Positions 23,182 through 33,881 of a stretch of 64,000 nt of DNA are shown here, piece after piece. This DNA is from JBGOTP01 sp963717075 (GTDB lineage Bacteria; Acidobacteriota; Vicinamibacteria; Vicinamibacterales; CAVVIG01): contig CAVQVI010000007.1 of NCBI GenBank assembly GCA_963717075.1, positions 1-64,000 on the forward strand, written 5' to 3'. The stretch's first letter is position 1; the number at the start of each line of letters is the position of its first letter. A program made the translations under genes and the position numbers. A model generated the notes under the pieces. The model saw only the letters and a program-made list of their open reading frames with translations, ran no database searches and was not told the DNA's origin.

Positions 23182-23613
23182 TCATCTGATCGCGGAGAAA
23201 TCGACAGGCGCCATAAAAGTCCTGTCGACCGTCACAGGGCCAAGGTCAGGGGTTTTCGGGAACGCCAGCCATTCAGGGTCGCTAAGAAATTTCTCCCAGG
23301 ATTCATTGGCTTTCTTCCGGTCTTCATGGGCCAGGATGTAGATCAGCGTGTTCTCCGACTTCGGTGAGTCGGTCGGCACCCAGAACCCCACGCCTTTCAT
23401 CCCGTGCCGTTCCCAAAGCTTCAGCTCCCCCCCTCGAAACCGATCCATCAGCACGTTGAGTTTTTCCTTGTTGGCGACCGTCGCGATCCGGAGCTCGAAC
23501 ACGCGGTTCTTGGGCTGCGCGTTCACAGATGCGCTTCGACCCGCGAGAAATCCGACGCCCAACGCCATGGCGAGGAGACTGCCGGACACGCTGAACTTGT
23601 TCACTGCCTTCAT
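23182..23613 (-). CDS. Secreted NIPSNAP family protein (1)
   Basis: 143 residues. A signal peptide and then a NIPSNAP ferredoxin-like barrel: FELRIATVANKEKLNVLMDRF, GFWVPTDSPKSENTLIYILAHED, ANESWEKFLSDPEW. ATG at 23613 follows GGAGGAG. NIPSNAP proteins bind small molecules; their bacterial role is not established. Two further members lie at 49295-49672 (chimeric) and 53777-54202, the latter next to a member of the WEGDTLV family. Confidence 0.85.
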   Translation of the reverse strand: MKAVNKFSVSGSLLAMALGVGFLAGRSASVNAQPKNRVFELRIATVANKEKLNVLMDRFRGGELKLWERHGMKGVGFWVPTDSPKSENTLIYILAHEDRKKANESWEKFLSDPEWLAFPKTPDLGPVTVDRTFMAPVDFSAIR

Positions 23614-23693
23614 GTGAGCTCCTCCATATAGAAGATTCCGCTCGAATGTCGTGCTGCCGTTGCTCCGATAGCACGGAAGCATATACGAGTTGA

Positions 23694-24002
23694 TGCCGAT
23701 CGTCGCGCGCAGCGCCGAGCGAGGGCGGCGAGCCAGAAGCGTCCCCGGCCAGACGAGCACAGCATCCGGGCGGGCTGTCGCGCCGCGAGGTCGATGTGCT
23801 GCGCCTGGCGGCAAAGGGACTCACGACGCGCCAGATCGCGGATCGGCTGTACATCTCGACCAAGACGGCCGATCACCACATTCAGCACATCTACAACAAG
23901 ATCGGCGTCTCAACGCGAGCCGCCGCCGCGCTGTGGGCCATGGAACATGCTGTCATGCACCTTCCGGCGGGAGGCGCCGTCGCCGGCGCTGCCGGAAGGT
24001 AA
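23694..24002 (+). pseudogene. LuxR-type HTH remnant (C-terminal part only)
   Basis: The frame opens after a stop at 23691 and reads GGLSRREVDVLRLAAKGLTTRQIADRL then STKTADHHIQHIYNKIGVSTRAAAALW, a full LuxR/GerE DNA-binding domain. No plausible start or sensor domain precedes it. This type of HTH, ending STRAxAALxAMEH, normally forms the C-terminus of longer proteins, often after an HD domain. It looks like the surviving 3' end of a deleted gene. Confidence 0.65.
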
Positions 24003-24057
24003 CCGCGATGGGTGTAGGATGTCGCCAAGCCGGGACATCACAATCGGACATGTTTGG

Positions 24058-24705
24058 ATGAACTGTCTCATGTGGAGCACACGACTCATCGTCCCGTTCG
24101 CGCTGTCGTTGACTTCCGGCCTGGGGGCTCAGAATCCTCCCGCGCCAGCCGCGATCACGCCGCGACTCGACACGCCGCAGGCGCGGGTCATTGTGGCGAC
24201 GCTCCAGCCGCGGACGCCATCGATAGTCAAGAACGGACATGCCACGAACCGTGTGCTGATCTATCTCGACAACGGCGTGATGACCCGCACGGAAGGCGAC
24301 CAGTCGACTCGGATCGAATTCCGCCGTGGCGACGTTCGCTGGCGCCCGGCGAGCGGAGCCTACATCGCCGAAAACACCAGCGATCACCCGATTCGCATTC
24401 TCGAGGTCGACCTGAAAGGCCCGCCCGCGGGTCCGGCACCGGTATCCAAACTCGACCCGGTGACCGTGGACGGCAGACACTACAAGGTGGAGTTCGAGAA
24501 CGAACAGGTGCGCGTCCTCCGCATCCACTACGAGCCGCGCGAGAAGGGGCAGACGCACGAGCACATCCTGAACCGCGTGGTCCTTTACCTCAACGATCAG
24601 ACAGCCGCGAAGGCGGACGAGGTTCGCATGGCCGGCGCCGCGACACACGCCGAGGAGAATGCCTCCGATCAACCTGCCGACAGAATCGCCGTCGAGCTGA
24701 AGTAG
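24058..24705 (+). CDS. Secreted bicupin-like protein
   Basis: About 215 residues with a signal peptide (STRLIVPFALSLTSGLGAQ). Two similar beta-rich halves follow: ARVIVATLQPR...NRVLIYLDNGVMTR and EQVRVLRIHYEPREKGQTHEHILNRVVLYLND, each resembling a cupin. Only the second keeps a possible metal-binding histidine pair (THEHILNR). Function unknown. Start could be 24058 or 24070; both lack a strong ribosome site. Confidence 0.65.
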   Translation: MNCLMWSTRLIVPFALSLTSGLGAQNPPAPAAITPRLDTPQARVIVATLQPRTPSIVKNGHATNRVLIYLDNGVMTRTEGDQSTRIEFRRGDVRWRPASGAYIAENTSDHPIRILEVDLKGPPAGPAPVSKLDPVTVDGRHYKVEFENEQVRVLRIHYEPREKGQTHEHILNRVVLYLNDQTAAKADEVRMAGAATHAEENASDQPADRIAVELK

Positions 24706-24831
24706 CGCCGTTTCAGGGGTAACCCTGAACCCTTGGTGTTCAGCGATTTGCAGCGTGCGTTGGCACCAGAGAAGAAGGCTTCGATCGACTTCGTGGAGTG
24801 TGGTGCGACGATGGACGGTTCCGCACGAGTA

Positions 24832-25683
24832 TTAGTTGGCAGGGGGCTTCTTGCGCAGCCGACCGTACAGCAGCTCTTCAACGAACTCGACACATCTGAA
24901 CTCCACCAGCGAGGCATTCTTCTCCATCCTCCTGTACAGCGGCATGGTGATCTTCCACGGCTGTGTAAAGATTTCTGAATCCTCGATGATCGCTTCATAC
25001 ATCAAGTGATCATTTGTCAGTTTGGTATAGCGTTCGGTGACGTGAAGTTTGTCGCTATGAAAGTTACCCGCGCGATCGAACCATGTTCGGTCATTGAACC
25101 CGGTCACATCGATGACCAAGGTCTCGCCCTCCCAACGACCCACTGACTGCCCCATCCACGTATCGACCGGTGGCGGGCCCGGATCCTTGAAGTAAATCGT
25201 GCGGACAGCGCCTGCGTACTCGTACATGAACATTGTCGACGTCGGGCTCTGAACAATCTGAAAGGGGTAAGGCATGTAGGTGGCGCGCGGCACACCGGGT
25301 AGATAACACTTGATTTCCGGGTCCCGCTCGAGCCAATTCTTCTGGTTGTCGCGCTTCTTCAAGAGCGCTTCGGGTCGGTACGGGATTGATCCGCCTTCGA
25401 CCACACCGAGACCGCCGGGAACGGACCCGACGGCGCCGAGGGCAACCACTGGCGGAGACGGAATGTTTGTCGTGACGTTGTACGGCTGGTCCTGTCGCAG
25501 GGACATCGCCGCCCGCGCGGGGTGGGGCTCGAGATCGAAGTTGGCTTCATTCAGTGCCTGCCAGACGCCGTTCAAATTCGGGCGGTCAGGTTGGGCGCTG
25601 GACGGTCGAACCGCCTGGCTGCGCCCGATGGCAGATCCGACGCCAACGGCGAAGACGACGGCAATTGCCCCCAAGCCTCTCAA
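24832..25683 (-). CDS. Secreted protein of the WEGDTLV paralogous family (member 2)
   Basis: 283 residues, one of the more divergent members: RPNLNGVW, YMPYPFQIVQSPTSTMFMYEY, GQSVGRWEGETLVIDV, FTQPWKITMPL. The usual C-terminal ACHEGNY is replaced by FRCVEFVEELLYG. The start is TTG at 25683: it overlaps the tannase stop as TTGA and a signal-like segment follows immediately. The longer frame to 25866 lies inside the tannase. Its coupling to a tannase suggests a role in processing the same plant-derived or aromatic substrate. Confidence 0.65.
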   Translation of the reverse strand: MRGLGAIAVVFAVGVGSAIGRSQAVRPSSAQPDRPNLNGVWQALNEANFDLEPHPARAAMSLRQDQPYNVTTNIPSPPVVALGAVGSVPGGLGVVEGGSIPYRPEALLKKRDNQKNWLERDPEIKCYLPGVPRATYMPYPFQIVQSPTSTMFMYEYAGAVRTIYFKDPGPPPVDTWMGQSVGRWEGETLVIDVTGFNDRTWFDRAGNFHSDKLHVTERYTKLTNDHLMYEAIIEDSEIFTQPWKITMPLYRRMEKNASLVEFRCVEFVEELLYGRLRKKPPAN

Positions 25684-27279
25684 GGTTTCTTCCGCGGTAT
25701 CTCTGCACTGTCTACGCAGGTAAAGTTCGCGGCCTCGTCCGTGCTTCCTCTGCCAGACCAGTGGGCCACCGCGGGGTACGGGCAGAGCGGCCGGGTCCGG
25801 TCGACGACACCACGAGTCTTGTGCGAAGCGACTATCGTTTTCGGCGCGATGCCGTCCTCCACCCATCGCTCCAGCGCGCCAAGCGCATCAAATTCATTTG
25901 GGCCCGGTCCATTTGAGCAGTGCTGCATGCCGGGCACCATGAATAGGCGGTAGAACTCCTGCGTTCGCTCGAGAGAGCCGGTCGAGGACATTACCTGTTC
26001 GTAGTAATTGGTACTGCTGAGGGGAGACACACCGGAATCGCTCCAGCCATGATACTGAATCAGTTTGGCCCCTCTGGTCCTGAAGGCTGACAGATTCGGG
26101 TCCGTGGCATTGATAGTCGCCGCCAGCTTTCGGTCGGTGATGGGCACGTCCCGGTCATAGTCGAACGTACGAAAGTTCCACTGGGGATCGTTGAACACCA
26201 TGTACTTGAAGAAGCTGTCCGCATAAACCAATTGGGTCGCTTCGAGTGGCGTCTTGCCAACGATTCTTCCCGCCCATCCGCGTGGACCGTCTTCTCCACC
26301 GGGCATGAGGCCCGGAAATATTTGCTCACCCTTCGAGTTGAAACTACCGCGGTAGATCTTCTTGAGCGCCTTCACCTGAGCAGCGGTAAGGCACGTGGCG
26401 GCATCCGCGCCAGCGACAGAGCAAGGTGTCCGGTTCAAACTTACAGGACCGAGGTTCATTGAGAATGCCATCACGTATGCCGTCGATCGCATCACATGCA
26501 TCGATGACGGCCTTGGCAATCAGCGGAATCTTTGAGGCCGGGATATAGGCTTCAGGCTCGCTTAACGTCGCCAGCATGCCCCACAATCGGCCGCCAGCGA
26601 CCAACCGGGTAAAGGGACTCGTCGGATCACCGGCCACAATCCCGTCGTAGTCGTCGGGGTACCGTTGCGCCTCCATTAATCCCTGCCGTCCACCTCCCGA
26701 ACAGCCCGTGAAGTACGACAGACGCGGCGCCTTGCCGTAGAACGCATCTGCGATGCCTCTTGCGGCTACGGTCATTTCGTGGGTCGCCCGATATCCCCAA
26801 TCGACAACGGCGGCAGGGTCACCCGCGGCCCAGCGCGCGTCGAATGATCCGCTCGAATGCCCCAAGTCACTCGAGACGGTTGCATATCCACGCTTCACTC
26901 CGGCAGACAGCGCAGCATAACTGATGGTGCCATTCATGCCGCCGTTGCCGACTCCTTGCAGCTTGCCATTCCAGTTATCAGGTAGCGGTAGCCACACCTC
27001 CACATTGATGGCGCGGGGAATGACCACCACCACGCGGCAGAAGGAGACATCGATGGAGTCCACATTCGGAGCGTCCGATGCATCCGCTTCGGCTGGACCG
27101 AGCTTCGATCCTTTAGGGACGAGTGTTGCCGAGGAAACAGTCGTTCCTGGCACGGTCCCTTTGAACTTGACGAGGCTCTCACACGTGGCCGCCGTCGCCC
27201 CCGCGTGCACGAGCAGATTGAAGCCGAATGCGAGGATCATTGACCGAAAAGCGACGCTGAATACGCCATTCGTGTGCAT
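25680..27279 (-). CDS. Tannase/feruloyl esterase family protein, one frameshift
   Basis: Secreted serine esterase of about 532 residues acting on ester bonds of plant phenolics. A signal peptide is followed by LPDNWNGKLQGVGNGGMNG, the nucleophile in FTGCSGGGRQGLMEAQRYP and YDGIVAGDP; after the shift come LIQYHGWSDSGVSPLSS and VPGMQHCSNGPGP, which carry the catalytic Asp and His. The frame moves by one base near 26415 between KFEPDTLLC and GADAATCLTAAQVKAL; one extra base explains it. ATG at 27279 follows GAGGAG. Its stop overlaps the TTG start of the next gene. Confidence 0.85.
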
Positions 27280-27350
27280 GCCGTCTTCTCCTCTATTCCA
27301 TCGACAACTGGAGCGGTCGGCGTCCTGGCGGCGGTTGAACGGACGAGGCA

Positions 27351-28430
27351 TCACCTGGCCGATTTCTTGTTTTCGCTTTCAGCACGCTCATGATGGCGTT
27401 CAATGCTGAGAATGTTCGGCAGGCCGTAGTTCCCCTCGCTGCATGCGTACTCATATAGCGGCCCTGCAATCCTCCACATCAGATACTCGCCACTCCAAGG
27501 CTCGGTCCAGGTTGTCGGATCTTCAACCGTGAACTGGTACCGCAGGGCATTTGCCGCAGCTAATGTAAAGCGCTCAATCACATGGAGCCTGCTATCAGCG
27601 CCTCTCGTATGGAGAGCGTCCACCGAGGGACTGGCTGTTCGTCGAATGTTGTACACCCGATCGATGAAGTTCGTGGTGTCCACAACCAGCGTATCGCCTT
27701 CCCAGTGTCCGCGTGAATCGCCAAGCCACTGTCGAATTTGCGATGGTAAATGCGGTCGACCGTCGAGTGGAATCACACGCGCGTCGTGGATCAGCTCCTG
27801 GTGCAGGACGATGGTCTCTGGCGTCTGCACGATCTCGATGTTCATGTTGTAATTCAACTCCGGCCCGCTCGGGAGCATCGGCGGCCCCTGGTGAACCCAC
27901 ATGATGCAGCGTTCCAGAGCCGTCCGCACCTCTGGTCCCTCCGCAGGCATCGCCGACAGCGGAATCGATCGTTCCATGACTCGTTTCTGCGCCTCTGGCG
28001 TCAGCGGGGGCAGTCGTCCATTTGGTGGATTCGTAACAATGGACGTGCGCAGGTCAACCGGAACGTTTGCCGGGTCGTCAGCGATGGCGAGCCAAATGCT
28101 GTCATCGTAGTGAACGTCTGCTATTTGGCTCACGCGCTGCGCGGCCCTTCGCTTGCTGAATTCCCGCGCCTCCGCTTCGGTAAAAGACGCCTTGAGACCA
28201 AGCTCGGGAGCACGCTCGAGCGGAACGGGCGTGGTCTTGGCCCAAATGCCGTGAAAATCCGGTTTCCCGTCAGCGGTACGCGGTGGCGTCCACGACGCTG
28301 CCGCATTGGCGTCTGATCCGCCCTTACTAGTCGGGGTGGACGCCTGTCCGAGAACCGACGCGAGGTGATACGTGATCACCACCAGGACGCCGACCAGAAA
28401 CAACGCAGAACGCCGTGGTTTGTTGAGCAT
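27351..28430 (-). CDS. Secreted protein of the WEGDTLV paralogous family (member 3)
   Basis: 359 residues. Signal peptide (ALFLVGVLVVITYHLASVLGQ), then PRTADGKPDFHGIW, CIMWVHQGPPMLP, GDSRGHWEGDTLVVDT, DPTTWTEPWSG and EYACSEGNYGLPNILS. ATG at 28430 follows AAGGAGAGAG. It is closest in motif order to the member at 48075-49130. The tannase gene starts 71 bases downstream on the same strand, so members 2 and 3 flank the tannase in one likely operon. Confidence 0.7.
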   Translation of the reverse strand: MLNKPRRSALFLVGVLVVITYHLASVLGQASTPTSKGGSDANAAASWTPPRTADGKPDFHGIWAKTTPVPLERAPELGLKASFTEAEAREFSKRRAAQRVSQIADVHYDDSIWLAIADDPANVPVDLRTSIVTNPPNGRLPPLTPEAQKRVMERSIPLSAMPAEGPEVRTALERCIMWVHQGPPMLPSGPELNYNMNIEIVQTPETIVLHQELIHDARVIPLDGRPHLPSQIRQWLGDSRGHWEGDTLVVDTTNFIDRVYNIRRTASPSVDALHTRGADSRLHVIERFTLAAANALRYQFTVEDPTTWTEPWSGEYLMWRIAGPLYEYACSEGNYGLPNILSIERHHERAESENKKSAR

Positions 28431-28600
28431 TATTTCTCTCTCCTTCGTCGGGCGCTATAGGAATGGCCCGGCGGAGCCTGCCTCCTTTGCTTTATCACCA
28501 ACAGGGGAGATTAGCAGGAGCGGCTCACGCTCGCTATCTCATAGCATCTAACACAGCGCCACTCAGAAACAGTCAAATCGATGGGCCGTGTCTGTAGACG

Positions 28601-30761
28601 TCACAGCCGTCCGGCGCCGCGCGCCCACTTGTACTTGGCGCCGAGCACGTCCACCGGGATCTCGGTCGAATAGGGGTAGGCCGGAATCCCATGGTCGAAG
28701 AGATATTCAGACGCCTCTTCGACCTCCACGTCGCCCGCCAGCGAGACGACGACCGGTTTGTGGATGCCCTTCGCCCGCATTTCCTCGACGATCTCGGCCA
28801 GCAGCTTGGCGAAGACCATCGGCGGCGTGACGATGGTGTGCCAGTAGCCGAGGATGAGCGAGTGGATCCGCGGATCCTCGAGCCCGAGCCGGACGGTGTT
28901 CTGGTAGGTCTTCGGCGGCTCGCCGCCGGTGATGTCGACCGGGTTGCCGGACGCACCGAATGGCGGGATGAACTTGCTGAACGCCGCATCGAGGTCCGGG
29001 CGGAAACGCCATGAGCGACAGTCCGTTGTCCACGACCGCGTCGGACAGCAGCACACCGGAGCCGCCGGCCCCGGTGATGATCACGATGTTGTCGCCCTTG
29101 GGCGTCGGCAGGATGGGAAGCGCGCGGGCAAACTCGAGCATCTCGCGCAGGGAGCGCGCGCGAATCACGCCCGACTGCCTGAGCACATCGTCGTAAATCT
29201 TGTCGTTGCCCGCGAGCGCGCCGGTGTGCGAGCTGGCCGCCTGGAGCCCAGTGGCGGTCCGTCCGGCCTTGAGCACGACGACGGGCTTCTTCTTCGACAC
29301 GCGCTTCGCCACTTCGGCAAAGGCGCGGCCGTCCTTCAGGTCCTCACAGTGCTGCACGATGATCTGCGTGTTGTCGTCCTGCTCGAAGAACGTCAGCAGG
29401 TCGTCCTCGTCGATATCCGCCTTGTTGCCCAGGCCGACGATGGCCGAGACGCCCATCTTCGCGGAGCGGGAGAAGCCGATGATGGCCATCCCGATGCCGC
29501 CCGACTGCGACGACAGCGCCGCGTTGCCCTTGACGTCGTACGCCGTGCAGAACGTCGCGCAGAGGTTGCTCCACGTGTAGTAGAACCCGTAGATGTTCGG
29601 GCCCATCAGGCGGACGCCGTACTTGCGGCCGACCTCGACGATCTCCTGCTGTCCCGCGAGATTGCCGGTCTCGGCAAATCCCGAGGGAATGAGGACGGCG
29701 CCCGGAATCTTCTTCTCGCCGCACTCGGCCACGCGTCTGAGCCACGAACTTGGCCGGGATCGCGAAGACCGCAACGTCGATGTCGCCCGGAACATCCTTG
29801 ACGCTCTTGTACGCCTTGCAGTCCCATGATCTCGTCGGCCGACGGATTGATCGGATAGATCTGCCCCTTGTAGCCGCCGTTGATCAGGTTCTTCATCACC
29901 GAGTTGCCGATCTTGCCCGTCCTCGGACGAGGCGCCGATGACGGCGACCGCCTTCGGCTTCATGATGCGGTTCATGTCGCGCACGATGTCCTCGTGCTTC
30001 GGGCGGTAACGCGCCGGCGCCGGCGAGAAATTGACGACGATCCGGACGTCGGCCGCGATCGCGCCGTCCTTGCTCGCGAAGACCGGGTTCAAGTCCATCT
30101 CCGCGATTTCCGGAAAATCGGCGATGAGCTGCGACACGTTCTGGATCATCTGGCGCGAGCGCGTCGCGATTGACCGGATCGGCCCCGCGCACGCCTTTGA
30201 GGATCTGCGCGGCGGCGATGCCGTCGAGCATCGACAAGGCGTCGTCCTGGGTCGCGGGCGCAAGACGGAAGGTGATGTCCTTGAGCACTTCGACCAGCAC
30301 GCCGCCCAGACCGAAGGCGACCAGCTTGCCGAACACGGGATCGGTGACCGCGCCGATGATGACTTCCTGACCGCCGGCGAGCATCTGCTGCACCTGGACG
30401 CCGAGCAGGTTGGCCGCGGCGTTGTACTTCCTGGCGTTGGCCATGATGGTGGTCGAAGCCTTTTTCGGCGTCCTCGGCGCTCTTCACGCCGACCAGCACG
30501 CCCCCGGCCTCGGTCTTGTGCAGGATCTCCGGCGACACGATCTTGAGCACGACGGGAAAGCCCATGCCGGCGGCGATCGTCGCCGCTTCGGCGGCCGACG
30601 TCGCCACGCCTTCCTTGGGAACCGTGATGCCGTACGCCTCACACACGATCTTGCCTTCGGGTGCGGTGAGCGAGGTGCGGCCTTCGGCTTTGACTGTGTC
30701 GAGAACACGCCTGACTTCGGTGCGGTCGCTGATCGTCGTTTTCCAGCGTCTTTCGATTCAT
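28601..30761 (-). CDS. ADP-forming acyl-CoA synthetase (acetate-CoA ligase family), multiple frameshifts
   Basis: Nucleoside-diphosphate-forming CoA ligase. An N-terminal ATP-grasp domain (VCEAYGITVPKEG, GFPVVLKIVSPEILHKTEAGGV, GGVLVEVLKDITFRLAP, EMDLNPVFAS) precedes a CoA-binding domain (PKAVAVIGASS, IYPINPSADEI) and a succinyl-CoA-ligase-like part (AALSSQSGGIG, VGLGNKADIDEDDLL, TATGLQAASSHTGALAG). This is the beta-then-alpha domain order. Seven one-base insertions must be removed (near 30741, 30455, 30170, 29925, 29822, 29735, 29008) to read it through. The ATG at 30761 follows the frc stop after a single base, so it belongs to the oxalate operon. It may make a CoA thioester donor or recover ATP from formyl- or acetyl-CoA; that is inference. 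Confidence 0.8.
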
Positions 30762-30762
30762 T

Positions 30763-32013
30763 TCAGATGACTTTTTCAGCGCGCAGCGCCGCGATCTGAT
30801 CCGCGCCGATAGCCGAGTTCGGCCAGGATCTCATCGGTGTGCTCACCGAGCAACGGCGAGCGCTTCACGTCGGACGGACTGTCGGACATCTTGATCGGAT
30901 TGCCGACCGTGAGGTACTTGCCGCGCGTCGGGTGATCGACTTCGACGACGGTGCCGGTCTTGCGCAACGACGGTTCGTCAGCGATCTCCTTCATGGAGAG
31001 AATCGGGCCGCACGGAATATCGTGCTCGTTGAGGATGTCCATCGCCTCGAACTTGGTCTTGGTCTTCGTCCACTCTTCGATCTGGCCGAAGATTTCCGAT
31101 CAGATGCGGCAGCCGCGCCTTCGGCGTGGCGTACCGCGGATCGGTCAACCATTCCTCGTGCCCGATCACCTTGCAGATGGCTTCCCACACCGGCGCCTGG
31201 GTGATGAAGTAGATGATACGCGTTGGGGTCGGTTTCCCAGCCCTTGCACTTGAGAATCCATCCTGGCTGCCCGCCACCCGAGGCATTGCCTGCCCGCGGG
31301 ACGGCGTCGCCGAACATGCCGTTGGGATATTGCGGGTACTCTTCCAGGACGTGCGTCCGCGCCAGCCGCTGCTGATCGCGCAGCTTCACGCGGGAGAGGT
31401 TGAGCACGCCGTCCTGCATCGCCGCGAGCACGCGCTGACCGCGGCCGGTCGTGTTGCGCTGGTACAAGGCGGCCACGATGCCCAGCGCAAGATGCAGTCC
31501 GGTTCCGCTGTCGCCGATCTGCGCGCCGGTGACGAGCGGCGGGCCGTCGTCGAAGCCGGTCGTAGACGCCGCACCACCGGCACACTGCGCGATGTTCTCG
31601 TAGACCTTGCAGTCTTCGTACGGCCCGGGGCCGAAACCCTTGACCGACGCGACAATCATCCGCGGGTTGAGCTCGTTGATGCGCTCCCAGGTGAAACCCA
31701 TGCGGTCGAGCGCGCCCGGGGCGAAATTCTCCACCAGCACATCGCAGTTCTTGACCAGGGCTTCGAGGATCGCCTTCCCTTTCGGATGCTTGGCGTCGAC
31801 CGTGATCGAGCGCTTGTTCCCGTTGAGCATCGTGAAGTACAGGCTGTCCACTCCCGGAATGTCGCGCAGCTGGCCGCGCGTGACATCCCCCTCGCCGGCG
31901 CGTTCAACCTTGACCACGTCGGCTCCCAACCACGCGAGAAGCTGCGTGCACGTCGGACCCGACTGAACATGCGTGAAGTCGAGGATGCGAACGCCGTCTA
32001 GTGCCTTGCCCAT
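30763..32013 (-). CDS. frc: Formyl-CoA:oxalate CoA-transferase, three frameshifts
   Basis: Class III CoA-transferase that moves CoA from formyl-CoA to oxalate, giving oxalyl-CoA for the decarboxylase. Similarity to the known E. coli and Oxalobacter enzymes is very strong: FTHVQSGPTCTQLLAWLGAD, RDIPGVDSLYFTMLNGNKRS, AQCAGGAASTTGFDDGPPLV, the catalytic Asp in GDSGTGLHLALG, YPNGMFGDAVPRAGN, GGGQPGWILKCKGWETDPNAY, IPCGPILSMKEI and GKYLTVGNPIK. One-base insertions near 31215, 31095 and 30805 split the frame. With these removed it ends ADQIAALRAEKVI at 30763. It lies 27 bases after oxc and is followed directly by the acyl-CoA synthetase. Confidence 0.92.
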
Positions 32014-32040
32014 CTATGAGGCCCTCTCGAATCGATTCGG

Positions 32041-33787
32041 TTATTTCTTGCGAACCACGCTTTGCGGGTTGAGTTTGCCGATGCTGCCGCTCTCGGTGCC
32101 GGCCGCTGGGTCGATCACCGCGTTGACAAGGGTCGGCCTACCGGAGTCCATGGCCGTGTTCACGGCGCGGCTCAGCTCGTCGGGCGTCGTCACATGAACG
32201 CCAACGCCGCCGAATGCTTCCATCATCTTGTCGTAGCGCGCGTCTTTGACGAAGACGGTGGTCGCAACGTCCGAACCGCCAGTGGGATTGACGTCGGTTC
32301 CGCGATAGATGCCGTTGTTGTTGAAGACGACGATGCAGACCGGCAGGTTGTACCGGCAAATCGTTTCCACTTCCATGCCGGAGAAACCAAAGGCGCTGTC
32401 GCCTTCGACCGCGAGCACGGGTTTACCGGTCTCCACGGCGGCGGCGACGGCAAAGCCCATTCCGATGCCCATGACGCCCCAGGTGCCGACGTCCAGGCGT
32501 TTGCGCGGTTGATACATGTCGATGACGCCGCGCGCGAGATCGAGCGTGTTGGCGCCTTCGTTGACGAGGATGGCATCCGGCCGCTCCTTGATGACGGTGC
32601 GCAGTGCACCGAGCGCGCCGTGGAAGTCCATCGGCGCCGAATCTCTTCGTCAGCCTCGACGACATCTTGGCGATGTTCGCTTCCTTGCGTCGCATTGATG
32701 TCGCCGATCCAGTCAGCCGGTGGGGCCGGCCACGTGCCGTCAATGCCCTCGAGAAGCGCCGACACGCAGGAGCCGATGTCGCCGACCAGCGGCGCGACGA
32801 TCTCAACGTTGCTGTCCATCTCCTTGGGCTCGATGTCGATCTGGATGAACTTCTTCGATCCAGGCTCACCCCAGGTCTTGCCCTTGCCGTGCGACAGCAG
32901 CCAGTTGAGGCGGGCGCCAATCAGCATGACGACGTCGGCGTCCTTCAGCACCGTCGAGCGCGCCGCACCCGCCGACTGCGGATGCGTGTCGGGCAAGAGG
33001 CCCTTGGCCATGCTCATCGGCAGGAACGGAATGCCGCTCTTTTCGACCAAGGCGCGGATCTGGTCGTCGGCCTGCGCGTACGCCGCGCCTTTGCCGAGAA
33101 TAATCAGCGGGCGCTTGGCGCTCTTCAGTACATCGAGCGCACGCGTGACAGCAGCCGGCGCGGGACGCTGGGCAGGTGCCGGGTCGATGACCTTGACGAG
33201 TGACTTGGCTCCAGCCTCTGCGTCCATCACCTGAGTGAACAGCTTGGCCGGCAGATCAAGATAGACGCCGCCCGGACGACCAGAAACCGCTGCACGGATC
33301 GCGCGCGCCACACCGATGCCGATGTCTGCGGCATGCAGCACGCGGAAGGCCGCCTTGCAGAGGGGCTTGGCGATCGCCAGTTGGTCCATCTCTTCGTAGT
33401 CGCCCTGCTGCAAGTCGATGATCTCACGCTCGGACGAGCCGCTGATCAGGATCATCGGAAAGCAGTTGGTCGTGGCATTGGCCAGCGCAGTCAGACCGTT
33501 GAGAAAGCCAGGAGCGGACACCGTGAGGCAAATGCCGGGCTTTTTCGTCAGGAAGCCGGCGATGGCCGCGGCGTTGCCGGCGTGCTGCTCGTGCCGGAAC
33601 GAGATGACGCGCATGCCCGCGGCCTGTGCCAGACGGCCGAAGTCCGTGATCGGGATGCCAGGCACACCGTAGATCGTGTTGATGCCGTTGAGCGTGAGCG
33701 CATCGATGACGAGGTGAAAGCCATCCGTCAGCTTCCGCTCTGCTTCGGCTGCATTGGCATCGGCGGCGCGGCTGCGGTCTCTAACAT
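32041..33787 (-). CDS. oxc: Oxalyl-CoA decarboxylase, frameshifted
   Basis: Thiamine-diphosphate enzyme converting oxalyl-CoA to formyl-CoA and CO2. Features: LTDGFHLVIDALTLNG, the activating Glu in RHEQHAGNAAAIAGFLT, GICLTVSAPGFLNGLTALANA, SSEREIIDLQQGDYEEMDQ, and the ThDP site VEGDSAFGFSGMEVETICRYNLP with FNNNGIYRGTDVN. The frame shifts near 32695 and 32640 (one extra base each). The likely start is ATG at 33787 after GGAGG, which would need one more indel before LTDGFH; a longer frame opens at 33866 without a ribosome site. About 570 residues, as expected for Oxc. Second gene of the oxalate operon. Confidence 0.92.
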
Positions 33788-33881
33788 GATGTCCTCCGTC
33801 GCCTGGAGCGGAAACTTGGGAGCCATAAGTGCCCCGGCGCGCGTGACGCGCGCCGCGAAAATGCACGGACGACCCGTTCGG

